DNA from: SXOA01 sp964444865
GTDB lineage: Bacteria > Planctomycetota > Planctomycetia > Pirellulales > Pirellulaceae
Length of the DNA stretch: 64,000 bases
Direction: 5' to 3'
Assembly (NCBI GenBank): GCA_964444865.1
Contig: CAYUJE010000001.1
Span: 11,383 to 75,382, forward strand
Numbering within the stretch: position 1 is the first letter of the stretch; each line of letters opens with the position of its first letter. The notes under the pieces were generated by a model, which saw only the letters and a list, made by a program, of their open reading frames with translations, was not told where the DNA came from and searched no databases. A program made the position numbers and the translations under genes. Below are positions 1 to 9,238 of the stretch, in pieces.

Positions 1-1
1 G

Positions 2-481
2 TTGCTTTGCGAGCAACCTCGAGGAAAGCTCATCAACTTTCGACCAGCCGGTGTCGAGTCACAATTCGTCAATACGCAACTTACCTTAGACAAGCGACGG
101 GAATTTTCGGTCGATACTTCTCGCTGGGTGAAACTATGCAACCGGTGCGAAATGGCGGCGAGATTGCTCGATGAGTTGCTTCGTGACTGGGGTGGCTTTT
201 TGGAGACGAACTTGTATCTGGAAGCTGTCACGCACTTTCTAGGCGGCGAAGGCGTTGTTCTCGCACGTATTCCCGTCTCGCGTCAGGGACGTTTGCTCGG
301 AACTCAGCCAGTTCAGCTGTTGAGCAGTGACGTTATGCTTCGGATGACTGCGCTCACGGAAAACCAGGATGAATTCGAGGTCCATTTGCAGCGGATGCTT
401 AGCCATAGTCAGCTTCGTGGCGTTCAGTGGGTGAACTTGAATCATCACGTGGTTGAGTGGAAGACGCTGACGAAGAGTTGA
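2..481 (+). CDS. GxxExxY-type protein, C-terminal part (5' end outside window)
   Basis: The reading frame is open to the left edge, so only the C-terminal ~159 residues are present and the true start lies outside. The first residues (GKLINFRP) match the conserved LINF segment near the end of the GxxExxY core, a PD-(D/E)XK-nuclease-like family often found in planctomycetes. The rest resembles the C-terminal extension seen in planctomycete members: LLRDWGGFLE, then LYLEAVTHFLGG, then WVNLNHHVVEW near the end. Molecular function is not established for the family; a nuclease-like fold is only a family-level statement. The next gene begins about 70 bp downstream on the same strand and is functionally unrelated. 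Confidence 0.65.
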   Translation: MLCEQPRGKLINFRPAGVESQFVNTQLTLDKRREFSVDTSRWVKLCNRCEMAARLLDELLRDWGGFLETNLYLEAVTHFLGGEGVVLARIPVSRQGRLLGTQPVQLLSSDVMLRMTALTENQDEFEVHLQRMLSHSQLRGVQWVNLNHHVVEWKTLTKS

Positions 482-549
482 TGGCAAGAAAATGGTTGGC
501 AAGAAGATAAGAAGCAGAAAAATTGAGACTATCTAAAGGAAATTGGATT

Positions 550-2031
550 ATGAATCCCCTTCAAAACCACATGCTATCCGAAACCCGCCGCTACTTCTTT
601 GGCCGGATGGCGAAAGGACTTGGCGCGGCGGCGCTGGGTTCGCTGCTCAATCCCAATCTGTTTGCGGCTGATACCGCGTCGGTGAACCCAGCCGATGAAA
701 CCCTGAAAAGTCTCGGCCAGATGAAGATCCTGCATCATGCTCCCAAGGCCAAGCGGGTAATCTGGCTCTTCATGGCGGATGCACCATCGCAACTCGACTT
801 GTGGGATTACAAACCGAAGCTGGGAGAGTTCTTTGACAAGGATCTGCCGGAGAGCGTCCGCAACGGGCAGCGGATTACGACAATGACCTCGGGCCAGACC
901 CGTTTTCCTTGCGCCCCATCGGTCTTCAAATTCAACCAGCACGGCAAACACGGGGCCTGGATTAGCGAACTGATGCCGAACGTCGGCAGCATCGCGGACG
1001 ACATCACGATTGTGAAGTCGGTCAATACTGACGCCATCAATCACGATCCAGCCATCACCTTCATCCAAACCGGCAGCCAGATTCCCGGCCGGCCGAGCAT
1101 GGGGGCCTGGATGAGCTATGGCATTGGCAGCGTGAACGAAAATCTGCCGGCGTTTGTGGTGCTGCACTCCCGCCTTCCCGCCGGCAGCAGCTCGCAGGCC
1201 CTCTTCTCCCGCCTGTGGGGAAGCGGCTTCTTGCCGACCAAGCATCAAGGCGTCGCGCTCCGCTCCTCGGGCGATCCCGTGCTGTTCCTTTCCAATCCGC
1301 CGGGCGTGAACGAAAAGACCCGCCGCACCATGCTCGACGGCCTCGCTGAACTGAACCAAAAGCGGGCGGCGGAAGTGGGGGATCCCGAGATTAACACCCG
1401 CATCGCCCAGTACGAAATGGCCTTCCGCATGCAGACTTCCGTGCCGGAACTCGCCGACATCTCCAAGGAATCTCAGAGCACGCTGGACCTCTACGGACCG
1501 CAAGTGAAGGACCCCGGCACGTTCGCGTACAACTGCCTCCTCGCCCGCCGCCTGGCCGAGCGGGGCGTCCGCTTTACCCAGGTCTTCCTCCGCGGCTGGG
1601 ACCATCACGGCACACTGCCGGCCAACATTCGCAAGCTGGCCCCCGAGTGCGACAAGCCATCGGCGGGTCTGATTCTGGATCTCAAGCAGCGCGGCATGCT
1701 CGACGACACGCTCGTCATTTGGGGTGGCGAATTCGGCCGCACGGTCTACAGCCAGGGAACGCTGACCAAGGACAACTACGGCCGTGACCACCATCCCCGC
1801 AACTACACCATGTGGATGGCCGGCGGCGGCGTGAAAGCGGGCCTCGTCCACGGCGAGACCGACGACTTCAGCTACAACATCACCGACAAGCCGGTCCACG
1901 TTCACGACCTCAACGCCACCATCCTCCATTGCCTAGGGGTCAACCACGAAAAGCTCACCTACCCCTTCCAAGGCCGCGACTTCCGACTGACGGATGTGCA
2001 TGGGAATGTGGTGAAGGATATACTGGTGTAA
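550..2031 (+). CDS. DUF1501 domain-containing protein, Tat-exported
   Basis: 493 residues. I chose the ATG at 550 because AAAGGA lies just upstream; an upstream TTG at 523 has no better site. The N-terminus (ETRRYFFGRMAKGLGAAALG) is a twin-arginine-like signal, so export is likely. DUF1501 hallmarks are visible: ADAPSQLDLWDYKP near residue 75, RGWDHHG in the middle, WGGEFGRT, then GRDHHPRNYTMWMAGGG, and the C-terminal HVHDLNATILHCLG. The family has an alkaline-phosphatase/sulfatase-like fold and is hugely expanded in planctomycetes, usually next to a DUF1549/DUF1553 cytochrome-like gene; that partner is not adjacent here. Substrate unknown. Confidence 0.9.
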   Translation: MNPLQNHMLSETRRYFFGRMAKGLGAAALGSLLNPNLFAADTASVNPADETLKSLGQMKILHHAPKAKRVIWLFMADAPSQLDLWDYKPKLGEFFDKDLPESVRNGQRITTMTSGQTRFPCAPSVFKFNQHGKHGAWISELMPNVGSIADDITIVKSVNTDAINHDPAITFIQTGSQIPGRPSMGAWMSYGIGSVNENLPAFVVLHSRLPAGSSSQALFSRLWGSGFLPTKHQGVALRSSGDPVLFLSNPPGVNEKTRRTMLDGLAELNQKRAAEVGDPEINTRIAQYEMAFRMQTSVPELADISKESQSTLDLYGPQVKDPGTFAYNCLLARRLAERGVRFTQVFLRGWDHHGTLPANIRKLAPECDKPSAGLILDLKQRGMLDDTLVIWGGEFGRTVYSQGTLTKDNYGRDHHPRNYTMWMAGGGVKAGLVHGETDDFSYNITDKPVHVHDLNATILHCLGVNHEKLTYPFQGRDFRLTDVHGNVVKDILV

Positions 2032-2063
2032 CTCGGTTGTTACATGAGCCGACGGAGGTTGTC

Positions 2064-2537
2064 TTGACCGTCAAATCGAGCGACGCGATTCAGGAAACTC
2101 TTGCTCGACTGCAAGGTGCGGCCGAGCATGGTGTAACGGTTGGTTCCCTGTCACCATCCGCCGAGGACGACCGCTGGATCGTGGCCGCTACGGCGCGCGA
2201 TGGCTGGAGAGTTGACGTATGCGATCAGGTGCTCCGTGGGAAGGGAATCGCCACCCAATTGGAATCGGCCGGCGGAAAAATGCTCTTGGTGAAGCGCTCC
2301 GACTATTCCGCCGCGGTTGCTGCCCTTGAATCCGACAAACGCCGCCTATGGTCGAAGCCAGGCAAGCTGGATGGAACGATCGTGACTGTCACTTTCCTGT
2401 TCGTTGTCTCGGCTGTTATTATCGGAATGGCGGTGACAATCGGCGGTCAAGAGTGGGGGCCGTTCGTCATCGCGATTACAGTGGCGGGAGTAGCCTTTCT
2501 CGGCCTGTTGTCGCTCGCGCGTCTCGCAAGTCGCTGA
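2064..2537 (+). CDS. hypothetical protein with two C-terminal membrane segments
   Basis: 157 residues from a TTG at 2064, chosen because GGAGG sits about 6 bp upstream and because the frame further upstream runs antisense-like inside the DUF1501 gene. The N-terminal ~100 residues are soluble and mixed alpha/beta in character; residues ~105-155 contain two hydrophobic stretches (TVTFLFVVSAVIIGMAV and PFVIAITVAGVAFLGLLSL). I do not recognise the family. It sits 32 bp after the DUF1501 gene and 53 bp before the oxidoreductase gene, so co-transcription is possible but not shown. Confidence 0.6.
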   Translation: MTVKSSDAIQETLARLQGAAEHGVTVGSLSPSAEDDRWIVAATARDGWRVDVCDQVLRGKGIATQLESAGGKMLLVKRSDYSAAVAALESDKRRLWSKPGKLDGTIVTVTFLFVVSAVIIGMAVTIGGQEWGPFVIAITVAGVAFLGLLSLARLASR

Positions 2538-2590
2538 TGCCTGCTCTATAATTGGCTCGGCACACCAATCTTTAACCGACCGAGGAACTC

Positions 2591-3859
2591 ATGTCCCAAT
2601 CTTCCCTCTCCCGTCGCTCCTTCCTCAAAACCTCCGCTGCCGCCTCCACTCTCTTCGCCGCGCCGTACTTCGTCCCGGCTCGGGCCTTCGGGGCGAACGA
2701 GCGGATTGTGACGGGCCACATCGGCCTCGGACCGCAAGGGAAAGTGAATCTCAAGGCTCTGCTCAAGAATGCCGCGGCTGTCTGCGATGTTGATAAGAAC
2801 CGAGCGGCACAAGCGGCGAAAATGGTCACGGATGGCGGAAACAAGTGCGAAGTCTTTGGCGACTATCGCAAGCTCCTCGACCGCAAGGATATCGATGCCG
2901 TCGTCGTTTGCACGCCCGACCACTGGCATGCCCTGGCCACCATCCATGCTTGCCAGGCGGGTAAGGATGTTTATTGCGAGAAGCCCTTGTCGCTCACTAT
3001 TCTCGAAGGTCGCCAGATGGTCGAAGCGGCTCGCGCGAACAAGCGAGTTGTGCAGACCGGCTCGCAGCAGCGGAGCGATGCCAGGTTTCGCCAAGCGTGC
3101 GAATATGTCCGCAGCGGCAGAATCGGCCAGGTGAAAGAAGTCCTCGTCGGCATCCCCGGCCCGAACCATCCCAAATCAGCCGTCCCCGATTCCGATCCGC
3201 CGAGCGAACTCGACTACGAAATGTGGCTCGGCCCGGCTCCCCAGCGGCCTTACAACGTCAACCGGGTCCACTACAACTTCCGCTTCTTCTGGGACTACAG
3301 CGGCGGTCAGATGACCAACTTCGGGGCCCACCACATCGACATCGCCCAGTGGGGCCTCGGCATGGACGCCTCCGGACCTGTCTCCACGGAAGGGGCCGCC
3401 ACCTTCGTCCCCGATCGTTCCATTTGCGAAGTCACCCGCACCTGCCGCGTCACGCACACTTATGCCAATGGCATCAAGATGATCGTCGGCCAGGGAGAGA
3501 AAGACATCCCCGATGGAGTCACCTTCATCGGCGACAAGGGGCGGATTGCCGTCACCCGCGGCAAGATTGAAAGCGACCCCGCGGACCTCCTCAAAACCCC
3601 ACTGGGAGAAGGCGATACGCGTCTCTATGCCAGCGGCAACCACCACGCCGACTTCCTGGCCTGCATCAAGTCCCGCCAAAACCCGGTCGCCGACGTGGAA
3701 ATCGGCCACCGCACCGCCACCATCTGCCACCTCGGCAACATCGCCCTCCGCCTCGGCCGCAAGCTCACCTGGGATCCCTCCCACGAGCAAATCACCGGCG
3801 ACGACGAAGCGGCCAAATGGGTCAGCCGGCCCTACCGGGCACCTTGGAAGCTGGGGTAA
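2591..3859 (+). CDS. Gfo/Idh/MocA family oxidoreductase, Tat-exported
   Basis: 422 residues. The start has GAGGAA upstream and is followed by a clear Tat signal (SRRSFLKTSAAAS) ending near residue 33. A Rossmann dinucleotide site follows (GHIGLGPQGKVNL), then CTPDHWHA and the family signature EKPLSLT near residue 132, and a C-terminal Gfo/Idh/MocA fold. The family carries out NAD(P)-dependent oxidation or epimerisation of sugars and cyclitols; the exact substrate cannot be read here. Exported paralogues are strongly expanded in planctomycetes and are commonly linked to polysaccharide use. Export with a bound cofactor fits the Tat route. Confidence 0.9.
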   Translation: MSQSSLSRRSFLKTSAAASTLFAAPYFVPARAFGANERIVTGHIGLGPQGKVNLKALLKNAAAVCDVDKNRAAQAAKMVTDGGNKCEVFGDYRKLLDRKDIDAVVVCTPDHWHALATIHACQAGKDVYCEKPLSLTILEGRQMVEAARANKRVVQTGSQQRSDARFRQACEYVRSGRIGQVKEVLVGIPGPNHPKSAVPDSDPPSELDYEMWLGPAPQRPYNVNRVHYNFRFFWDYSGGQMTNFGAHHIDIAQWGLGMDASGPVSTEGAATFVPDRSICEVTRTCRVTHTYANGIKMIVGQGEKDIPDGVTFIGDKGRIAVTRGKIESDPADLLKTPLGEGDTRLYASGNHHADFLACIKSRQNPVADVEIGHRTATICHLGNIALRLGRKLTWDPSHEQITGDDEAAKWVSRPYRAPWKLG

Positions 3860-4486
3860 AGACAGTCGCGGTTGCGGCAGCAACGCAATTCGTGATAAGT
3901 CCCCTTTCGAGGGGCATTATTCACGATATTCATGCCTTCTCGCTCAAAAACTTGCGTTGAGAGCAGTCGCCCTAACCAACATAGCCATCGCTACTTACGG
4001 CCTCCGCATTCGACGTAAGTCCGTGAATCAAGTCTCAGAATGGCTCTTCTTGATTCACGCCCCGACCAGGGGTTTGATAAGGGCCCATTCATATTGCATC
4101 GCGCCGACTCCGCCGCTTTGCGCTGACTCCCCGCGAACATCAGGGACGCTCCCGGCGCGCAGCTTCGCCGCTGAGCAGACCGCTCGGTCGTTCCAAATCC
4201 CAACTGTCCACCCCATTGTCAAACAGCACCCCAGAGCCCGTTTTCGCCCCGAGTCCGAGCCCCAGGCTCGCAAAAACATCGTATACAACTCCATGTGACA
4301 CAGTCAATCTATTTAAACATTTTTTTGAATACTTGATAGTGTTGGCGCAGCCAAGAAATATGCTTCCTGGGGATTCCTACTTGACCCGTCATCAACGGAG
4401 TGCTGGAATTGCGAGGGCGCAGGTGATTCCGCAGGCCGCAGTGGCATAGCTCCCTTGCCGCAGGGTTAGGCACGATAGAGGAACTC
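3860..4486 (+). other. gene-poor intergenic region, 627 bp
   Basis: No open frame here has a plausible start, codon use or similarity I recognise; short frames on both strands look like chance. The centre (~4290-4350) is AT-rich and could hold the promoter of the lipoprotein gene at 4487, but no convincing -35/-10 pair was seen. Confidence 0.6.
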
Positions 4487-4954
4487 ATGAAACTCCACGG
4501 CAGACTGTCACTTCTGGTGTTAGCCCTCGCGTGCTGCTCATGTAGCAGCAAGCCCAGCACACTCGTCGAAGGAGGCTACGACGAAAAGGAAATGGATGCC
4601 GCGATTGCCAGGGCCCGGAGCGAAGTCGATTCGTTCATCGCGGAAATGGCGAAGCAGAACGGCGAGGATTTCGCGGTGAAGGCCCCCATTGAAGACAAGG
4701 GGCAGACGGAACACTTCTGGCTGACCGATGTCGTTTACAGCAATGGTGAATTCAAGGGGCAAATCGGCAATGACCCGGGGATTGTCGGCAACGTAAAAAT
4801 TGGCCAGCCGTGGACCATCAAAAAGGAACAAATCTCGGATTGGATGTTTATGCGCAACGGCAAGATGCACGGCAACTACACCATGCGCCCACTGCTTAAA
4901 ACTCTGCCCGAAAAAGAGGCCGAAAAGCTGAGGTCGATGTTGGCGAATCCTTAG
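4487..4954 (+). CDS. DUF2314 domain lipoprotein
   Basis: 155 residues. GAGGAAC lies just before the ATG. The N-terminus is a short signal peptide with a cysteine cluster (LALACCSCSS), most simply read as a lipoprotein signal with lipidation at one of the first cysteines. The mature part matches DUF2314 (YegJ-like): TEHFWLTDVVYSNGEFKGQI, then a G-N-P-type segment, then DWMFMRNGKMHGNYTMRPL near the C-terminus. The family's function is unknown; it occurs in cytoplasmic and lipid-anchored forms. No neighbour helps assign a role. Confidence 0.75.
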   Translation: MKLHGRLSLLVLALACCSCSSKPSTLVEGGYDEKEMDAAIARARSEVDSFIAEMAKQNGEDFAVKAPIEDKGQTEHFWLTDVVYSNGEFKGQIGNDPGIVGNVKIGQPWTIKKEQISDWMFMRNGKMHGNYTMRPLLKTLPEKEAEKLRSMLANP

Positions 4955-5202
4955 CGTTGATCGATCGCCGGCTGTCAAAGAGGAGAACGAATAGACGAGC
5001 CAAGAGCCGTCGGCATTCGGGGTTGATGCCAGCGATTGTAACGTAGATGCAGTTCAAGGAGTCGTGCGGCCCGACGATGGAGTATTAATTGGTTATCATT
5101 CCGTTCAGCTCCCAACAGGCCACGCGGCCTATCCTTGAAAAAAACTCGCAAGCCTTCGGCTAGGAAGTCGCCTTTGCACGAGAGTAATCTTGTACCACTT
5201 AC

Positions 5203-5370
5203 TTTTTCCCCATTATCTCCTTCACTTCTTCCACGGCCTGGTATTCGCCACCTGCTCCTTCGTCAGCACTCCCCGCCAAGCCTGGAGGACTCCATACCTG
5301 AGCACGCTGAGCCCATCCGTGCTGTGGGCGTCGGTGTTGATGACGATGGGGATGTCCCGGTCACGAGCGG
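5203..5370 (-). pseudogene. duplicated 3'-end fragment of polX
   Basis: About 168 bp closely match the 3' end of polX (roughly 6234-6402). In translation the fragment gives IPIVINTDAHSTDGLSVLR followed by the polX-like stretch up to TRPWK. A one-base deletion relative to polX near 5225 shifts the frame right after RPWK, so the last residues of the real protein are lost. Upstream of the ARDRDIP segment the similarity disappears. I read this as a decayed partial duplication lying on the far side of the PIN toxin/antitoxin pair; it cannot encode a working PHP domain. Confidence 0.75.
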
Positions 5371-5500
5371 AGAGGCGAGTGACGAGTTGGGCAGTGGAGG
5401 GCGATATCGTGGTGTGGCAGACGCTGGCGACGCCTCGATTTTGTCGGATAAGATTTGGACAGTAAATGAAACCCCAAACGTCCGAAGCTAGGCTTAACCG

Positions 5501-5986
5501 ATGCAAACTGTTTACATCGAAACGTCCATCCTCAGCTTTCTCCGTTCCAAGCAAAGTGCCCACGTGGTTTCTGCCGCACGGCAGCTATTGACGCGCCGCT
5601 GGTGGGATGACGAACGGAGCAAGTACGAACTTGTGACGTCACAATACGTTCTGGATGAAGCGTCGTGAGGAGGTGCACTTCTCGCCGCCGAGCGGATGCA
5701 AGCCCTGGCCGGAATTCCCTTGGTTGACCTTCCCGATGATATACCGTCACTGGCGGATGGCTTACTGGCGGCGGCAATTCTCCCGCCAAATGCGCGATTG
5801 GACGCCCTGCATCTCTGTGCCGCCAACTTTCACGGGGTAGAATACTTATTGACATGGAATTGCACACACATTGCCAACGCCCGCATTCTTCCCAAAGTGC
5901 GTCGATTCCTCGCTGATCAAGGCTACACTCTGCCGGAAGTCTGCACGCCCGAGGAGATGATCAATGACGAATACCCCATTCCCTGA
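5501..5986 (+). pseudogene. VapC-like PIN-domain toxin, interrupted by in-frame TGA
   Basis: Read from the ATG at 5501, the frame gives a PIN-type N-terminus (TVYIETSILSFL), then YVLDEAS, then an in-frame TGA at 5666-5668 (codon 56). The same frame continues without any shift: AERMQALAGIPLVDLP, then ARLDALHLCAANFHGVEYLL, TWNCTHIANA and CTPEEMINDEYPIP, ending at 5986. Both halves belong to one family of short PIN proteins (VapC-type RNases) in which Arg or another residue follows DEAS. A single CGA-to-TGA change would explain the stop. The downstream half also lacks a good start, so the gene is most likely inactive; stop-codon readthrough or a base-call error are alternatives. The next gene overlaps its 3' end. 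Confidence 0.75.
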
Positions 5987-6200
5987 GCCAAGTTCGGATT
6001 CCATCATTCGGGATTTGCACCGAATCCGAGAGGTAATTGTCGAATCTTTCGGTGGCGACCTGCATGCGCTGACAAACGACGCCAGGCAGCGTCAATCTCA
6101 ATCCGGCAGGGCGATTTGGCGGGGTAAAACGCCCCCCCAGGCAAACAACGAGAACGGAGCAAATTCCTTGGAGAGCGAATCGACTCCCGCTGCGGGATGA
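5964..6200 (+). CDS. antitoxin-like partner of the PIN protein
   Basis: 78 residues, overlapping the 3' end of the PIN gene by 23 bp. The N-terminal half (DSIIRDLHRIREVIVESFGG then DLHALTNDARQRQ) matches the small partner protein usually encoded directly after this PIN subfamily, with the pattern D-x-I-hydrophobic, R-I-R-E, D-L-x-A-I. The overlap and gene order support a type II toxin-antitoxin pair. The C-terminal ~30 residues are low-complexity and unlike the short basic tail of relatives. With the toxin broken, this gene may be a relic. Confidence 0.55.
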   Translation: MTNTPFPEPSSDSIIRDLHRIREVIVESFGGDLHALTNDARQRQSQSGRAIWRGKTPPQANNENGANSLESESTPAAG

Positions 6201-6230
6201 TCGCAGTCGGCTGACGGTTCCCTACCCTGT

Positions 6231-7967
6231 CTATTTTTTCCCCAGCATCTCCTTCACCTCTTTCCACGGCCGCGTATTCGCCACCTGTTCCTTCGTCAGT
6301 CCGCCCCGCCGAGCCTGGAGGATTCCATATCTCAACACGTTAAGCCCATCCGTGCTGTGGGCGTCGGTGTTGATGACGATGGGGATGCCCCGATCGCGGG
6401 CAATTGCGAGATGCACGTCGTTCAGGTCGAGTCGGGCGGGATTGGCGTTCAGTTCCAGGAATTTGCCGTGCTTCTGGGCGGCGGCGAAGACGGCTTCCAG
6501 GTCGACTTCGTAGGGCTCGCGGCGATTGAGGAGCCGGCCGGTGGGGTGGGCGATGCAATCGACGTGCGGGTTCGATAACGCTCCGACGATGCGGGCCGTG
6601 ATCTGCTCCCGCGGCTGTTTTTGGCCGTAGTGGATGCTGGCGACGACCCAGTCGGCCTGGGCCAGGCACTCGTCCGATAAATCCATGTCGCCGTTTTCCA
6701 GGATGTCGCACTCAATTCCCTTGAGGATAACGAAGCCCTTGTTACCCATCTTCTTGTTGATTTTGTCGATCTCTTCCCATTGCAACAGCAGCCGCGTTTC
6801 ATCCAGGCCGCTGGCCATGCTGACCCGTTTGGAGTGGTCGGTGATGGCGATGTACGACAGGCCGCGATCCCGTGCCGCTTCGGCCATCTCTTCCATCGAG
6901 GCGGTACCGTCGGTGGCATGCGTGTGCATGTGGAGGTCGCCGACGATGTCTTTCTCTTCAATCAGTTTGGGTAGCTTTCCCTGGGCGGCCCATTCGAATT
7001 CCTGGCGGGCTTCGCGAATCTCCGGCGGAAAGACAGGCAGGTCGAGCGTGGCATAAACATCCTCTTCGCTGGCTCCGGCGATGTAGGTTTCCTTCTCGCC
7101 CTCGATTTTGTACACGCCGTACTCGTTAATCTTCAGTCCCTTCGCCTTGGCCATGCCACGCAGGATGACATTGTGCTCCTTGGAGCCGGTGAAGTATTGC
7201 AGGGCCGCGCCGAACGACTCCGCCGGAACCACCCGCAGATCAATCTGAAAGCCGGCGTCCGTCCGGATCGACATTTTGGTCTCGCCGCGGGCGATGGTCT
7301 CGGCACGGCTGGGGAATTCGGCAAAACGGTCCATCACCGCGTTCACGTCGTCCGAAACGACGAGCATATCGAGGTCCCCGATCGTCTCCTTGCCACGGCG
7401 GTAGCTGCCGCCGAACTCCAGCTTTTCGACCTTCTTGCAGAATGCCATGTGCCGCCGCAGTTCCTGGGCGATTTGATCCGCCGAGGACCAGTAAAGTCGC
7501 TCGTTGGCCTGGGACGCGATGCCGATCCCTTGCATGATGAGCTGCTCGGTCTTCACGCCGAAGCCCTTGAGCTTGTGCACCTTCCCTTCGGCACAGGCGG
7601 CTTTCAGTTCGTCCAGCGATTTGATGCCGAGCTCTTTGAAAAGCAGGGCCGCCTTCTTCGGCCCAACGCCGGGGATGCGGAGCAGAGCCGGCAGGCTGGG
7701 GGGAATTTGCGATTTCAATTCATTGAGAAACGGCAGTTCGCCGGTATTCACCAGCGTGACGATTTTCGTCGCCAGGTCCTCGCCAATCCCATCGATCTTC
7801 ATCAGCTCCTCTTTCCCCTCCGCGGCCAGAGCGGAAAGGGACTCGGGATAGTCCCGGATGGTCCGGGCACTATTGCGATAGGCCCGCACGCGGAAAGGAT
7901 TGGCCGACTGAAAATCAAGCAGGTCGGCAATCAGGTCAAAGGAGTCGGCAATCGAGGAATTGAGCAT
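6231..7967 (-). CDS. polX: DNA polymerase/3'-5' exonuclease PolX
   Basis: 578 residues from the ATG at 7967 (MLNSSIADSFDLIADLL); extra in-frame codons upstream run into the preceding gene and are not homologous. Order of domains: N-terminal helix-hairpin-helix region (LLRIPGVGPKKAALLF near residue 100), nucleotidyltransferase palm with GGSYRRGKETIGDLD near 187-203 carrying the metal-binding aspartates, and a C-terminal PHP domain starting with DLHMHTHATDG near 340 and ending with NTDAHSTDG. Family X polymerases of this type fill short gaps in base-excision repair, with the PHP domain giving Mn-dependent exonuclease activity. Length is typical. It follows the HtrA-like gene by 19 bp and may be co-transcribed with it. 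Confidence 0.93.
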   Translation of the reverse strand: MLNSSIADSFDLIADLLDFQSANPFRVRAYRNSARTIRDYPESLSALAAEGKEELMKIDGIGEDLATKIVTLVNTGELPFLNELKSQIPPSLPALLRIPGVGPKKAALLFKELGIKSLDELKAACAEGKVHKLKGFGVKTEQLIMQGIGIASQANERLYWSSADQIAQELRRHMAFCKKVEKLEFGGSYRRGKETIGDLDMLVVSDDVNAVMDRFAEFPSRAETIARGETKMSIRTDAGFQIDLRVVPAESFGAALQYFTGSKEHNVILRGMAKAKGLKINEYGVYKIEGEKETYIAGASEEDVYATLDLPVFPPEIREARQEFEWAAQGKLPKLIEEKDIVGDLHMHTHATDGTASMEEMAEAARDRGLSYIAITDHSKRVSMASGLDETRLLLQWEEIDKINKKMGNKGFVILKGIECDILENGDMDLSDECLAQADWVVASIHYGQKQPREQITARIVGALSNPHVDCIAHPTGRLLNRREPYEVDLEAVFAAAQKHGKFLELNANPARLDLNDVHLAIARDRGIPIVINTDAHSTDGLNVLRYGILQARRGGLTKEQVANTRPWKEVKEMLGKK

Positions 7968-7986
7968 GTCATGAATGAAAAAGGAC

Positions 7987-9189
7987 TTACTCTCCAGCCG
8001 CCAGTTTAACCGGTACTTCGACGATTTGCCCGCCACGGACAACCCCCAGGATTGTCTCTTCGCCTGGGAGGTGCCGCTCGACGAAAGTGAGGAACTCCTC
8101 GCCGCTGGCGACCTTGTGGCCATCCACGGAGACGATGGTATCGGCCTGGCTCCGGTCCACTCGCCGCTTTTCCACCACGAACGGGCCGCGGCGCTCCTGC
8201 TCGCGGATCAATTTGAAGCCGCGAAGCCCCGCTTTCTCGGCTGGACCACCGGGGGTGACCATGACAACGACAAGCCCCCTTTCGGTCGGCAGAACATGGG
8301 TGATGCCGGATTCCGCCCGGATGACGCGGCCCGTTTCAATGAGCTGCGAAGCGACGCGGCGGAGCGTATCCACCGGAATGGCGAATCCCACGCCGGTATT
8401 CTCACCGGTGCTGCTGGCGATGGCGGTATTCATCCCTATCAGCCGGCCTCGCGTATCCAGCAGCGGCCCTCCGGAGTTGCCCCGGTTTAAAGCGGCGTCA
8501 ATTTGTATCATGGACCGCATCGTCCTCCCCTTGGCTGGCAACGAGCGATTGAGGCTGGAGATAATGCCGCAGGACATCGTTCGCTCCAAGCCAAAGGGAT
8601 TGCCGATGGCGTAGACAATCTGGCCGACTTTGAGGCGCGAAGAATCCCCCAAATCAATGGGCACCAGAAGTTCCGTGGGAGCAGCGACTCGCAGAATCGC
8701 CACATCATTGGGAAGATCGCGGCCGACGACCTTTCCATCGAACGATTCACCACTCGCCAGTGTGACGCGTATTTCCTGGGCACCTTCAATGACATGGTTG
8801 TTTGTGAGAATGTGACCATTTCTATCGAGAACCGAGCCGGAGCCAGTCCCTTCGGTCGGCACTTCCAGCACAAAAAATGTGGTCTTGTCGGCTTTGGTGG
8901 TGATGTGCACCACGCTTCTGTTCGCCCTTTCATAGACATTGATGTTGGTCCGCTCCTCGGGGGAAAACTCCTCGACGATTTCGTTGTGTACGACTACGGG
9001 AGCGGACGCTTCCCCGAGGGCCGCTGGCCGAGGAGGGCGTCGTGAACTGACTCCCGGCTGGCGAAGTGCTGGCGTCGGCACGGATTCTTGGGCGAGGACT
9101 CCACTCAAGCTGCTCGACTCGCGCACAGCAAGGGCCACTAAACCTCCCAGAAAAGCGGAAACGGCGCACAGAAAAAGGGGGTGTTTCAT
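7987..9189 (-). CDS. HtrA/DegP-like S1C serine protease with PDZ domain
   Basis: 400 residues. An N-terminal hydrophobic segment (FLCAVSAFLGGLVALAV) is a signal or anchor placing the enzyme in the periplasm. The trypsin-like triad is visible: His in TNNHVIEG (~132), Asp in NDVAILRV (~160), Ser in NRGNSGGPL (~237). One C-terminal PDZ-like domain follows (TPGGPAEKAGLRGFKLI onward) with a charged insertion EQERRGPFVVEKRR. Single-PDZ architecture is like DegS or HhoB rather than two-PDZ DegP. Family role: protein quality control or regulated proteolysis in the envelope. Downstream neighbour is polX. Confidence 0.9.
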   Translation of the reverse strand: MKHPLFLCAVSAFLGGLVALAVRESSSLSGVLAQESVPTPALRQPGVSSRRPPRPAALGEASAPVVVHNEIVEEFSPEERTNINVYERANRSVVHITTKADKTTFFVLEVPTEGTGSGSVLDRNGHILTNNHVIEGAQEIRVTLASGESFDGKVVGRDLPNDVAILRVAAPTELLVPIDLGDSSRLKVGQIVYAIGNPFGLERTMSCGIISSLNRSLPAKGRTMRSMIQIDAALNRGNSGGPLLDTRGRLIGMNTAIASSTGENTGVGFAIPVDTLRRVASQLIETGRVIRAESGITHVLPTERGLVVVMVTPGGPAEKAGLRGFKLIREQERRGPFVVEKRRVDRSQADTIVSVDGHKVASGEEFLTFVERHLPGEETILGVVRGGQIVEVPVKLAAGE

Positions 9190-9238
9190 GGAGAGACTCC
9201 TTCTCGAATTTGCGTGCTTCGTGCAGTCCGTTTGCGAG

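Noticed and set aside
574..1929. Long open frame antisense to the DUF1501 gene
   Set aside because: It mirrors a GC-rich coding sequence, has no family motif or ribosome-binding site, and the plus-strand protein is clearly real.
2544..2590. Promoter with TATAAT upstream of the Gfo/Idh/MocA gene
   Set aside because: The -10-like box at about 2549 has no acceptable -35 partner at 16-18 bp.
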